This document shows positions 8,347-16,366 of a DNA stretch of 64,000 bases, one piece after another. A program made the position numbers and the translations under genes. Numbering within the stretch: the first letter of the stretch is position 1; the number at the start of each line of letters is the position of its first letter. This DNA is from BCD1 sp965230565 (lineage in GTDB: Bacteria; Bacteroidota; Bacteroidia; Chitinophagales; Saprospiraceae). Under the pieces are notes generated by a model. It was not told the DNA's origin, did no database searches, and saw only the letters and a program-made list of their open reading frames with translations. The DNA lies in NCBI GenBank assembly GCA_965230565.1, contig CBDDLH010000016.1, positions 62,001 through 126,000 on the forward strand. The letters are read 5' to 3'.

Positions 8347-9642
8347 ATGAATTTTGCTTATTTCATAACGAGAAAAGTGGCCCGGTTCGGGCAACAATCA
8401 TTTTCGCGACTCATTATTAGATTCGCAGTGATTGCTGTAGCCTTAAGTGTATCCGTGATGATTGCCTCAACAGCGCTTATTGCTGGCTTCAAAAAGGAAA
8501 TCAGCAGCAAGATTTTTGGTTTTTGGGGGCATATTCACATTTCAGATTCAGGAGTGAGCCGTTCCATTTTAGAAGCCAAACCCATTAGTAAGTTCCAGGA
8601 TTTTTACCCGTCCATTGATACTATCGAACAGGTCTCCTATTTTGCGTATGAGGAGAGGAGAGGCAGAGAGATTACCGTAGAGCAGGAAAGTAATGAAGGC
8701 ATTCGCCATATTCAGGTTTTTGCAGTGAAGCCGGGGATTATTCAGGCTAATGAAGAAATTGAAGGCATCATATTAAAAGGTGTGGATGGTGGTTTTGACT
8801 GGGAATTCATGACAAAATACATCAAGGAAGGAAGGGCGCTTGAATTAAAGGATTCCGTGATGTCGAATGAGATCCTCATTTCCAGGCAAACAGCTAATCG
8901 TTTGAAGGTTGGAGTAGGGGATAAATTTACCATTCATTTTCCGGAGAAAAACGAACAGCGGAAACGACGCTTTGTGATTGCCGGAATTTATAAAACAGGA
9001 TTGGAGGAATACGATAAAAAATTTGCTCTGGCGGATATCCGGCAGGTACAGCAACTTTCCAACTGGGGGCCGGAGGAAATAACCGGATTTGAGGTGTTTT
9101 TGGATGACCTTGACGATCTGGAAATCATGACGAACTACATCTATTACGATATTCTTCCTCCAAATCTATATGCTGAAACGATCAGAGATAAGTTCAGAGA
9201 GGTTTTTGACTGGCTTGATCTGCAGGATATAAATGAGATTGTGATTCTTGTACTTATGCTCGTGGTAGCCATCATCAATATGGTGACGGCCCTGCTGATA
9301 CTCATTTTGGAGCGAACCAATATGATAGGCATATTAAAAGCCCTTGGAAGTGCTAACTGGACTGTGCGGAAGATATTCCTTTATTATGCCGGATATATTG
9401 TACTTATGGGGTTGTTTTGGGGCAATCTGCTCGGATTGGGGTTATGTTTTTTACAAGATACCTTTGAGTTTATTAAACTTTCCGAAGAAAACTATTATTT
9501 GAGTGTTGCTCCGATCCATATAAATTGGTGGGCGGTTTTACTGCTTAACATCGGAACATTGCTTATTACAGTCTTGGCTCTGATTGTACCTTCTTACCTG
9601 GTAACCAGGATCAGTCCGGTTAAGGCAATACGATTTAAATAA
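8347..9642 (+). CDS. FtsX-like ABC transporter permease (LolC/MacB type)
   Basis: 431 residues with the MacB/FtsX/LolCE layout: one transmembrane helix near the N-terminus (about 22-47), a large periplasmic domain (about 50-290), then three helices (about 293-320, 340-372, 390-420) and the typical end ISPVKAIRFK. Such permeases pair with an ATPase to move lipoproteins or other envelope substrates by mechanotransmission. No ATPase gene adjoins, so the partner is encoded elsewhere. The starting segment NFAYFITRKVA with an early Phe/Arg-rich stretch is common in Bacteroidota LolC/E-like proteins, which favours a lipoprotein-release role, but this is inference. Confidence 0.85.
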   Translation: MNFAYFITRKVARFGQQSFSRLIIRFAVIAVALSVSVMIASTALIAGFKKEISSKIFGFWGHIHISDSGVSRSILEAKPISKFQDFYPSIDTIEQVSYFAYEERRGREITVEQESNEGIRHIQVFAVKPGIIQANEEIEGIILKGVDGGFDWEFMTKYIKEGRALELKDSVMSNEILISRQTANRLKVGVGDKFTIHFPEKNEQRKRRFVIAGIYKTGLEEYDKKFALADIRQVQQLSNWGPEEITGFEVFLDDLDDLEIMTNYIYYDILPPNLYAETIRDKFREVFDWLDLQDINEIVILVLMLVVAIINMVTALLILILERTNMIGILKALGSANWTVRKIFLYYAGYIVLMGLFWGNLLGLGLCFLQDTFEFIKLSEENYYLSVAPIHINWWAVLLLNIGTLLITVLALIVPSYLVTRISPVKAIRFK

Positions 9643-9672
9643 TAGCCTGGCAGGTTTTAATGCTCAAAAGGA

Positions 9673-9703
9673 TTTGGGTTTTGCCTGGCAAGTTGTAAGT
9701 TTG
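9673..9703 (+). promoter_or_regulatory. consensus Bacteroidota promoter for corA
   Basis: TTTG (9673-9676), 19-bp spacer and TAAGTTTG (9696-9703) match the consensus exactly. The start point would be near 9710, about 100 nt before the corA ATG. The spacer contains the second copy of a 12-nt direct repeat (GCCTGGCARGTT; copies at 9645-9656 and 9683-9694). Confidence 0.7.
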
Positions 9704-9809
9704 TAGGGATTTTGTTTTTAAATTTCGGGGAGGTCCTTTTTTCAATACATTTTTGAGAAAACAGGGGGCTGGTAGTCGAACGAATAATGCTGATATATTT
9801 TAACAGATT

Positions 9810-10757
9810 ATGATTCGCTATTACGTAAAAGAGGATGGTAGGTTAAAAGAATTGGAAGCTCCTCAGGTTTCCTGCTGGGTGAATATTAGCCCTCCCTTTA
9901 CCCAGGAAGAATTAGAAAATGCCGCCAACCAGTTCGATGTTCCATTGGATTTTCTCACTGACTCACTGGATATTGATGAGCGTTCCCGTTACGAGAGGGA
10001 GGACGATGCCAGGTTGATTCTTTTTAATACGCCCATACTCAATGAACTGGAAGGGGAGAATGAATCCATCTATACAACGGTTCCAATTGGTATTATTTTC
10101 ACTATAGATCATCTCATTACTATTTCTGCCTACCAAAGCCCTGTCCTGCAACGCTTTTTGGATGGAAGGGTGAAACACTTTGATCCGGAAGATGAATCCT
10201 TATTTGCGCTTCAGATCATGGAGCAGAATGTTTACAGGTTCCTTACCTGCCTGAAAAAGCTTAATCTAAAGCGAAATCTTATTGAGAATGAATTGTCTGA
10301 TTCCAGTAGGAATAAGGAGCTTAAGCAATTGCTGAGTATTGAAAAAAGTCTTGTTTATTTTGTGAATTCATTGAGTTCTAATGAACTGTTGAAACTCAAG
10401 ATGAAGCGTACGGATTTTCTCAGTATCAACAGCGATGAGGAGAAAATGGATCTTTTCGAAGATATTATTATCGATAATGGTCAGGCACTTGAAATGTCAA
10501 ACGTATATACCAACATCCTTCACGGGACTATGGAAGCCTATGGGTCCATCATTTCCAATAACCTCAATATCACCATAAGACGGCTTACGACTATTACCAT
10601 TATCCTGATGGTACCGACTTTACTGGCAAGTTTCTATGGAATGAATGTACCCCTTCCAAATGAAAAGGACCCTAATATGCTATTGTACCTGCTGATCATT
10701 TCGGTAGTTGTTAGTGCTCTTCTTGCCTGGTATTTCCAGCGAAAGCGATTGTTTTAG
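9810..10757 (+). CDS. corA: CorA family divalent-cation transporter
   Basis: 315 residues. Pentameric inner-membrane Mg2+/Co2+ (or Zn2+) channel. The large cytoplasmic N-terminal alpha/beta and coiled-helix domain is followed by two C-terminal helices (about 255-275 and 290-308) joined by the selectivity-filter motif YGMN (276-279) in SFYGMNVP, and a basic tail QRKRLF. Length and motif are standard for the family. It is a single gene with its own consensus promoter upstream and two intrinsic terminators beyond the DnaA-box region downstream. The cation specificity cannot be told from sequence. Confidence 0.93.
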   Translation: MIRYYVKEDGRLKELEAPQVSCWVNISPPFTQEELENAANQFDVPLDFLTDSLDIDERSRYEREDDARLILFNTPILNELEGENESIYTTVPIGIIFTIDHLITISAYQSPVLQRFLDGRVKHFDPEDESLFALQIMEQNVYRFLTCLKKLNLKRNLIENELSDSSRNKELKQLLSIEKSLVYFVNSLSSNELLKLKMKRTDFLSINSDEEKMDLFEDIIIDNGQALEMSNVYTNILHGTMEAYGSIISNNLNITIRRLTTITIILMVPTLLASFYGMNVPLPNEKDPNMLLYLLIISVVVSALLAWYFQRKRLF

Positions 10758-11042
10758 CCCGGTTGATCGCTTTTTGTATTTCCCAACTGCATCATTTTTT
10801 GTCATTTTTTAGGTTTTGCACACCCTTTTTTGGACTTATCCACATATGTGGATAAATAATTAAAGATGTTATAGTGTTGAATATCAAGTATTTGTAAAAA
10901 ACTTCCACAAAATGTGGATAACTTTATTAAGAAATAGTTTGGCTGTTTCTTACCTTAGTGGTCAAGTTATCTAATGGTTTTATTTAGATTCAAACTTACT
11001 GATACACAATAACATGCAATTTTAAGTTTTTTGAATTGCGAT
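10758..11042. other. candidate replication origin: DnaA-box cluster in gene-poor DNA
   Basis: A gene-free stretch after corA. It contains TTATCCACA (10836-10844) and its inverted partner TGTGGATAA (10847-10855), which together form a perfect 20-bp palindrome, and a third perfect box TGTGGATAA (10913-10921) facing a weaker half-site TTCCACA (10903-10909). The 57 bp between the pairs are very AT-rich, as expected for an unwinding element. No other perfect copy of this 9-mer was noticed in the window. parAB is about 8 kb away. The boxes are seen; the origin role is inference, and DnaA-dependent regulation of a flanking gene is the alternative. Confidence 0.5.
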
Positions 11043-11077
11043 AAAAGGTAGATCATGTAAATGGTCTACCTTTTTTA
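11043..11077 (+). terminator. intrinsic terminator 1 after corA
   Basis: A 10-bp stem (11043-11052 with 11065-11074) closed by a 12-nt loop, with a T-rich tail to 11076. Confidence 0.8.
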
Positions 11078-11088
11078 CTTTTCCTGCC

Positions 11089-11123
11089 ATATCCAGCCGT
11101 TCCGTAAATGGCTGGATATTTTT
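11089..11123 (+). terminator. intrinsic terminator 2, just before the ompA-like promoter
   Basis: A 10-bp perfect stem (11089-11098 with 11110-11119), an 11-nt loop and TTTTT. It lies 12 bp after the first terminator and ends 13 bp before the -7 box at 11137, so read-through into the next gene is doubly blocked. Confidence 0.75.
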
Positions 11124-11136
11124 CCGCTCCAATGTC

Positions 11137-11144
11137 TACCTTTG
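11137..11144 (+). promoter_or_regulatory. -7 box of the OmpA-like gene
   Basis: TACCTTTG fits TAnnTTTG. No TTG lies at the right spacing for a -33 element. Transcription would start near 11151, leaving a leader of about 134 nt, which argues for the coding start at 11285 rather than an earlier in-frame ATG at 11108 that would lie upstream of the box. Confidence 0.5.
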
Positions 11145-11284
11145 CATTTAATTGCGGTGCTTTGTGTACTGTAGTTTACCCCTTGCACTCACCACCCCTT
11201 TACACATTACATACCATAGAGACAAACTGCACAATTGCGTATAGGCTGTGGACCTGTACCTCACCTTTTCAAAATTATGAACAA

Positions 11285-12928
11285 ATGCAGAGAGTCTATC
11301 TTCTTATTGTATTACTATTCCTTTTTTATTCACCTCTGAAAAGCCAACCGAAATGGGAAGTAAACTTTTTCGGAGGCGTATCTAATTACCTGGGAGATCT
11401 CGTTGAACCTCCTTTTCCATATCCTAATGCATCGGCCCCGGCTTATGGAGCCGGAATAGCATATGTACCCTCACCATCGGTAGCTTTTGAACTCAACCTG
11501 TTGAAAGGCACCCTTAAAGGGGATGATCACAACATTGGAGAAGAGCATTTCATGAGGAGATCCCTCAGGTTCTCAACCGACTTGTTAGAGTTGAGCCTGA
11601 CATTGAGACTTGAACCTCTTTCGGCTTACAGATATTATGAATATGGAAAATTCCAGGGGACCATGCTGCCTTATTTTTACATCGGCGGTGGCATAGTTGC
11701 TTTTGATGCCAGGACACAATACGGACCGGAAACCAGAGATTATTTCTTTGAACTCATCGAAGCGGATAAAGAAAACCTGGGCAGGCAAACCACTTATTCT
11801 ATTCCTTTCGGTGGTGGATTGCGTATTGACCTGGGGAAACGGCACGCTCTGGATCTCAGGGTTGGCGTTAAGCCTACTTTTACTGATTACCTGGATGGAG
11901 TAAGTATGTCGGGTAATCCGGAATCCAATGACTGGTATCTTATTGGAGGAATGCGTTTTGTGACAAGACTTGGCGATAAGGATTCTGACAAGGATGGTAT
12001 TGTGGATCGGGAAGATTTTTGTCCGCTTGTGGCGGGAGATCTTAGTGCCAAAGGGTGTCCGGATGCCGATGGAGATGGCGTCGAAGATCTTGAAGACCTC
12101 TGTCCTTATAAATTTGGAGTACTGGATCTAAACGGGTGTCCGGACCGGGATGGTGACCAGATTGTGGATATGGATGACGATTGTCCTGACGTTTTCGGAC
12201 CTGAGTCAACAAAAGGATGTCCGGATCGTGATGGAGACGGGGTCAAAGATTCCTCTGATTGGTGTCCCCGTGAAAAAGGGACCAAATTAATGAGTGGATG
12301 TCCGGATTGTGATAATGACGGGGTCATTAATTGGTATGATAAATGTCCGGAAATTCCGGGAACCCCACTTACCGAAGGCTGTCCGGTGGAGTTGTATGAT
12401 ATAGATGAAGATGGGTTTTTAAATGAGGAAGATGCCTGCCCAAAGATTGCAGGTACCTGCAATGGATGTCCGGATAAGGATGGAGATGGAGTTTGGGATG
12501 AAATTGACAAATGCCCTGATTTTGCTGGAACTTTGGATACATTAGGTTGTCCGGTAATGACAAAAAAGGAACAAGAGCTTTTGGATTTAGCCACTAAAGC
12601 AATTAAATTTGAAACAGGGAGTGCCATTCTTACGCCTGGTTCCATTGAGAATCTTAAACTTGTTGATTCACTTTTGACCAAATATCCAAATTATCAATTG
12701 GAAATCAGAGGCCATACTGACAATGTAGGAAAAGCCTCCCGGAATTTGGTTTTATCTGAACGAAGAGCTGAAGCTTGTTTTAAATTTTTTGAAAAAAGGA
12801 ATATTGCTGTTGACAGGATGAGATTCAGGGGATTAGGCGAAGAGGATCCCATTGCCGATAATAAAACCATTACAGGGAGAAAAATGAACAGGCGCGTAGA
12901 ATTTATCCTGTCTCCATTAGGTCCATAA
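11285..12928 (+). CDS. OmpA family protein with DUF6089-like barrel and TSP3 repeats
   Basis: 547 residues from the ATG at 11285; the earlier in-frame ATG at 11108 adds 59 residues without a signal and precedes the promoter. Residues 1-21 are a signal peptide (MQRVYLLIVLLFLFYSPLKSQ). Then come an outer-membrane beta-barrel of DUF6089 type (about 22-230, ending TDYLDGVSMSGNPESNDWY), about seven calcium-binding thrombospondin type 3 repeats (232-423, pattern DxDxDG...CP..G..GCP) and a peptidoglycan-binding OmpA domain (about 440-545, IRGHTDNVG and NRRVEF). It should tie the outer membrane to the wall through a Ca-stiffened linker. The next gene, 18 bp on, encodes a paralogue of the barrel domain only. 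Confidence 0.9.
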   Translation: MQRVYLLIVLLFLFYSPLKSQPKWEVNFFGGVSNYLGDLVEPPFPYPNASAPAYGAGIAYVPSPSVAFELNLLKGTLKGDDHNIGEEHFMRRSLRFSTDLLELSLTLRLEPLSAYRYYEYGKFQGTMLPYFYIGGGIVAFDARTQYGPETRDYFFELIEADKENLGRQTTYSIPFGGGLRIDLGKRHALDLRVGVKPTFTDYLDGVSMSGNPESNDWYLIGGMRFVTRLGDKDSDKDGIVDREDFCPLVAGDLSAKGCPDADGDGVEDLEDLCPYKFGVLDLNGCPDRDGDQIVDMDDDCPDVFGPESTKGCPDRDGDGVKDSSDWCPREKGTKLMSGCPDCDNDGVINWYDKCPEIPGTPLTEGCPVELYDIDEDGFLNEEDACPKIAGTCNGCPDKDGDGVWDEIDKCPDFAGTLDTLGCPVMTKKEQELLDLATKAIKFETGSAILTPGSIENLKLVDSLLTKYPNYQLEIRGHTDNVGKASRNLVLSERRAEACFKFFEKRNIAVDRMRFRGLGEEDPIADNKTITGRKMNRRVEFILSPLGP

Positions 12929-12946
12929 ATTGAAACAGAATTTACC

Positions 12947-13657
12947 ATGAAAAAACTACCTTTAATCCTACTACTATTCTTTTGTACAATAACCCTTAAA
13001 TCACAATATGCCTGGGAACTCGGGTTTTTTACCGGGGCTGCAAGTTACAGGGGAGATATTACTCCCGGGCTTGTCCCCGGATTGAAGAATAGTGCCATGG
13101 GGTTCGGGATTTTTGGTAAATATGTACTGGATTATAACTGGAGTGTCCGGCCTGGCCTTTATGTAAGTAATCTTAAGGGAGATGATATTGGAACGGGAGA
13201 ACCCTGGAGGGAAAATGTGCGGAAAGCCAATTTTCTGACCCAGGTGACCGAAATATCTGCCGTTGTAGAATACGAGCCTTTTGGCAAACAAAGGTATCTG
13301 GGAGGAAGGGGCTTTAAAAAGTTGATCTCACCTTACGGGTTTATTGGGGTTGGAATTATCCGGATAGATCCTGATACGGACTTTTCAAAATCAAATGGTT
13401 CTGCTGAACTGTCATTAAAGATAGAGGAAGATATCAATGCAGATGCGCTTTCCACCAAATTTATTGTGCCAATGGGCACAGGCATTAAGTTTGATGTAGC
13501 GGAATTGTGGAATGTCAGCCTGGAAGTCGGGGCGCGAGCTACTTTTACAGATTACCTTGATGGAGTGTCGGCCGCCGGAAATCCGGAGGCCAACGATTGG
13601 TATTTCTTCACTGGCATAACCGTTTTACACCGGTTTAAGGAATCCATGAAGAACTGA
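12947..13657 (+). CDS. DUF6089-type outer-membrane beta-barrel protein
   Basis: 236 residues. Signal peptide 1-20 (MKKLPLILLLFFCTITLKSQ), then an all-beta protein with alternating pattern and the family end TDYLDGVSAAGNPEANDWY (201-219). It is clearly homologous to the barrel domain of the preceding OmpA-like protein (shared start WExxFFxG, xYxGD, and the TDYLDGVS block), and lies 18 bp downstream on the same strand, so the pair is an operon born by duplication or by loss or gain of the TSP3-OmpA part. The function of DUF6089 is unknown; an 8- to 10-stranded barrel is likely. It is convergent with cobB, 11 bp away. Confidence 0.85.
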   Translation: MKKLPLILLLFFCTITLKSQYAWELGFFTGAASYRGDITPGLVPGLKNSAMGFGIFGKYVLDYNWSVRPGLYVSNLKGDDIGTGEPWRENVRKANFLTQVTEISAVVEYEPFGKQRYLGGRGFKKLISPYGFIGVGIIRIDPDTDFSKSNGSAELSLKIEEDINADALSTKFIVPMGTGIKFDVAELWNVSLEVGARATFTDYLDGVSAAGNPEANDWYFFTGITVLHRFKESMKN

Positions 13658-13668
13658 TCAAAAAGATT

Positions 13669-14364
13669 TTATTTTAACAAAATATCAACTACTTTTCTTA
13701 CTCCTGTTCCAGCCTTTTCAGCGATAACTTCCAGGTTATCCCGAAAGCTTAGTTCAGCATTGATCGAAGGTTTTGGATCGACATAATAGATACTTGCGTT
13801 TCTTGGGGCATAACCAACAAGCCCCGCAGCGGGATAAACCTGCATTGATGTCCCGATGATGATTACATGTTGGGCAGAAGCAATTTCCAGTAAGGCACGG
13901 TCCATCATAGGGACCGCTTCACCAAACCATACAATATGTGGTCTGAGTTGACTTCCTTTTTCGCATTTATCACCCAGGTTCAGATCATCGTTCCATTCAT
14001 AGATCAGTGACGGGTCTACCGTGCTCCTGACTTTGTTTAATTCTCCATGAAGATGAACCACCTTTGAACTTCCTCCTCTTTCATGGAGGTTGTCAATGTT
14101 TTGAGTGACTACTACTACTTTATATTTCAGTTCAAGATCCTTAAGGGCAAAGTGTGCATCATTGGGTTCAACTTCTTTCAGCTGTCTTCGGCGTTGGTTA
14201 TAAAAATCGAGCACGAGTTCCTTATCCTTGCGCCATCCTTCGGGAGAAGCTACTTCCATGACATCATGTCCTTCCCATAATCCACCTGCATCCCTAAAGG
14301 TTTTTATTCCACTTTCTGCACTTACTCCAGCGCCTGTTAATACGACAACTTTCTCTCTGTTCAT
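13669..14364 (-). CDS. cobB: NAD-dependent protein deacylase, Sir2 class III (CobB-like)
   Basis: 231 residues. Removes acyl groups from protein lysines using NAD+. Motifs: GAGVSAESGI (11-20, NAD binding), FRDAGGLW, QNIDNLH (88-94), catalytic His106 in HLHGEL, and RPHIVWFGEAVP. Tyr55 and Arg58 (FYNQRRR) are the pair that binds succinyl or malonyl groups in SirT5/CobB, so desuccinylase activity is likely. The four zinc-ribbon cysteines of E. coli CobB are absent (only one Cys in the region, in DKCEKG), so the small domain is probably zinc-free. It starts 3 bp after the nnr stop codon and is surely in the same operon. Confidence 0.92.
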   Translation of the reverse strand: MNREKVVVLTGAGVSAESGIKTFRDAGGLWEGHDVMEVASPEGWRKDKELVLDFYNQRRRQLKEVEPNDAHFALKDLELKYKVVVVTQNIDNLHERGGSSKVVHLHGELNKVRSTVDPSLIYEWNDDLNLGDKCEKGSQLRPHIVWFGEAVPMMDRALLEIASAQHVIIIGTSMQVYPAAGLVGYAPRNASIYYVDPKPSINAELSFRDNLEVIAEKAGTGVRKVVDILLK

Positions 14365-14367
14365 TTT

Positions 14368-15873
14368 TTAATTTTTTATTGTTTTATAGGCCGGGCCAAT
14401 GGCATTAATAATATCTGATGCAATAAGGCTTTTAGGATCTTGTTGTTCAATAGCCAAGTCGCCTGCGAGCCCGTGTAAATAGACTCCTAAAATAGCAGCC
14501 GACCTGGGTGAATATCCCTGAGCCAAAAAGCTGGTAATCATCCCACTTAAAACATCTCCACTTCCGGCAGTGGCCATACCCGGGTTGCCTGTGGAGTTGA
14601 AGTAACAATTTCCCTCCGGATCAGCAATGCAGGTATGTGCACCTTTTAGCACGATGAAAACCTTCAGCTCCTGAGCCATTTGCCTTTGAATTTCGTTTTG
14701 TTCAAAATTGTTGGCATAACCATCGAAGAGTCTTCGGAATTCTCCGGGGTGCGGTGTTAAAATGCTGCCTGCGGGTAATTCCCGTAGCCATTGTTTATTA
14801 GCTGCGAGAATATTCAGCGCATCAGCATCAAGTAAAATTGGATGGTCAATTTCCCTGATCAGTTTTTCCAGGGCTTTTGCAGTTTTGGGGTTGGTACCAA
14901 GTCCGCATCCTGTTCCAATGGTGGAATAATTCTTTAGATTTGGAACATTTTCAAAAAAATCCTGGCCTTCATCAATGCTCACCATGATTTCCGGAGCTGC
15001 AGTCTGGATTATTTCATAACCACATTTCGGAAGGTGAACAGTCACAAGCCCGCATCCGGTGCGAAGACATGCTTTGGCGGCCAGGGTTGCTGCTCCCATT
15101 TTTCCATAACTTCCCATAACGAGCAAAGCATGGCCAAAGGTTCCCTTGTGATCAAATTTTTTGAGCGGGGTTAAAAGTGCCCGGGCATCTTCTTTTGTGA
15201 TGTAAAAATTTTTGGTTGGGGCTGAATTGATGAATTCAGTGGATAAACCAATGCTCCTGGAATCCCATTGGCCTGTATATTCATGGTTTTCCGCGAAAAA
15301 GAAAGCCAGTTTGGGTAACTCAAAGGACAATGTGTAATCAGCTCTGATGATACTGCCATTACTATGCTTGTCAGCAAAAAGACCTGAAGGAACATCAATG
15401 GAAACCGTTGGGTTGGGCAGGGTATTCAGGTGGTTAATAACTTCTCCCCAGTATCCTTCAACTGGTCTGCTCAATCCGGATCCAAATATGGCATCTATGA
15501 GGATACTTTCTTCGGGAATGGCAGGCAGCTTACCTCCCTTTTTTAGTTTGTAGAGGTCAGATTTAATTTTTACAGGGAGACGATCCATGTTTGCCTGAAA
15601 ATCATCAGAAGTACTGTTTCCAATAACACAAAAGACCACCTGGACATTGTAAAATTTGTCATGGAGTAATCTGGCTACTGCAAGGCCGTCACCACCATTG
15701 TTTCCCGGCCCGCAAAATATAGTTACCGTAGAATCTTCGTCAGGAAAGATTTCTGTGAACCATTGTATAAATACATTGGATGCCCTTTCCATGAGCTCCA
15801 GAGAGGGGATTGGTTCATTGGAAATCGTATAAGCATCCAGTGCCCGGATTTGTTCTACTGATAAAACTTTCAT
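14368..15873 (-). CDS. nnr: bifunctional NAD(P)H-hydrate epimerase/dehydratase
   Basis: 501 residues, the usual fused form. The N-terminal YjeF_N epimerase domain (about 1-215; GPGNNGGDGLAVARLL at 55-70) interconverts the R and S forms of damaged NAD(P)H hydrate; the C-terminal ribokinase-like dehydratase domain (about 220-501; LLDADALN, LTPHPGEFRRLF and GNPGMATAGSGDVLSGM at 429-445) uses ADP or ATP to restore NAD(P)H. A metabolite-repair enzyme. It is co-directional with the NAD-consuming sirtuin gene 3 bp downstream, a sensible NAD-related pair. A terminator hairpin of the upstream DUF1508 gene ends only about 6 bp before its start codon, so its promoter must overlap or lie in that hairpin. 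Confidence 0.94.
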   Translation of the reverse strand: MKVLSVEQIRALDAYTISNEPIPSLELMERASNVFIQWFTEIFPDEDSTVTIFCGPGNNGGDGLAVARLLHDKFYNVQVVFCVIGNSTSDDFQANMDRLPVKIKSDLYKLKKGGKLPAIPEESILIDAIFGSGLSRPVEGYWGEVINHLNTLPNPTVSIDVPSGLFADKHSNGSIIRADYTLSFELPKLAFFFAENHEYTGQWDSRSIGLSTEFINSAPTKNFYITKEDARALLTPLKKFDHKGTFGHALLVMGSYGKMGAATLAAKACLRTGCGLVTVHLPKCGYEIIQTAAPEIMVSIDEGQDFFENVPNLKNYSTIGTGCGLGTNPKTAKALEKLIREIDHPILLDADALNILAANKQWLRELPAGSILTPHPGEFRRLFDGYANNFEQNEIQRQMAQELKVFIVLKGAHTCIADPEGNCYFNSTGNPGMATAGSGDVLSGMITSFLAQGYSPRSAAILGVYLHGLAGDLAIEQQDPKSLIASDIINAIGPAYKTIKN

Positions 15874-15878
15874 CTAGC

Positions 15879-15912
15879 AAAAATGGCTCCTGCCTTTCCA
15901 GCAAGAGCCATT
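15879..15912 (-). terminator. terminator of the DUF1508 gene abutting the nnr start
   Basis: On the minus strand an 8-bp stem (15912-15905 with 15889-15882; sequence AATGGCTC and its complement) is followed by a five-T run. The hairpin lies 36 bp after the DUF1508 stop codon and 9 bp before the nnr ATG, which is unusually close. Confidence 0.6.
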
Positions 15913-15947
15913 AGTTGTTACTTTAATAACCTTATGAAAGGCAGTAG

Positions 15948-16274
15948 TTATAATTCTTCAATTGTTGCCTTTGGGCCATTGGTCTTGACGGAATCAATAC
16001 CATTTTCCATACCTGATTTTCCGGCATACATCTGGCTTTTGCCAATTACTTGCTTATTTTGTGCCAGCAAATTAAAGTGCAGCTTACCATTGGCTGCTTC
16101 TTTTCTTTCATAGTTGGCATCATCAGCCGCATTGTTCTTTACAGAGTCAATACCGTTCATGCAACCAGCTTTGCTAGCATAACCCTGGCTTGAGAGGATC
16201 ACTTGACCATTACCGGCTTTGAGACGGAAATAGTATTTTTGGTCGTTCTCACTTTGGAAAACTTCAAACTTCAT
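15948..16274 (-). CDS. DUF1508 (YegP-like) tandem-domain protein
   Basis: 108 residues made of two copies of the DUF1508/UPF0339 domain: repeat 1 about 1-50 (FEVFQSENDQKYYFRLKAGN..ILSSQGYASKAGCMNGIDSVKNNA) and repeat 2 about 55-105 (GKLHFNLLAQNKQVIGKSQMYAGKSGMENGIDSVKTNG). The repeated xxGxxNGIDSVKxN is diagnostic. A small soluble beta/alpha protein; E. coli YegP is its two-domain homologue. The function is unknown. Single gene with its own terminator, divergent from xseA (92 bp between the starts). Confidence 0.9.
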   Translation of the reverse strand: MKFEVFQSENDQKYYFRLKAGNGQVILSSQGYASKAGCMNGIDSVKNNAADDANYERKEAANGKLHFNLLAQNKQVIGKSQMYAGKSGMENGIDSVKTNGPKATIEEL

Positions 16275-16353
16275 AGTTTTCTATTTTTGTGTTTTAAAAT
16301 CTGTGGCAATTTAGCAAAAGAAACCCAGAGCCACAACTTTTATAATAAGAAAT

Positions 16354-16361
16354 TAAATTTG
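16354..16361 (+). promoter_or_regulatory. -7 box at the xseA start
   Basis: TAAATTTG matches TAnnTTTG and ends 5 bp before the TTG start codon at 16367, so the mRNA may begin at or next to the start codon (leaderless). No -33 TTG was found. Confidence 0.4.
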
Positions 16362-16366
16362 ACGAT

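Noticed and set aside
11108..11284. Upstream 59-codon extension of the OmpA-like protein
   Set aside because: It begins before the -7 box, lacks a signal peptide and would bury the clear signal peptide starting at 11285.
12106..12681. 191-codon minus-strand frame opposite the TSP3 repeats
   Set aside because: Its Ser/Pro/Gly-His repeat pattern is the reverse reading of the DxDGD repeats.
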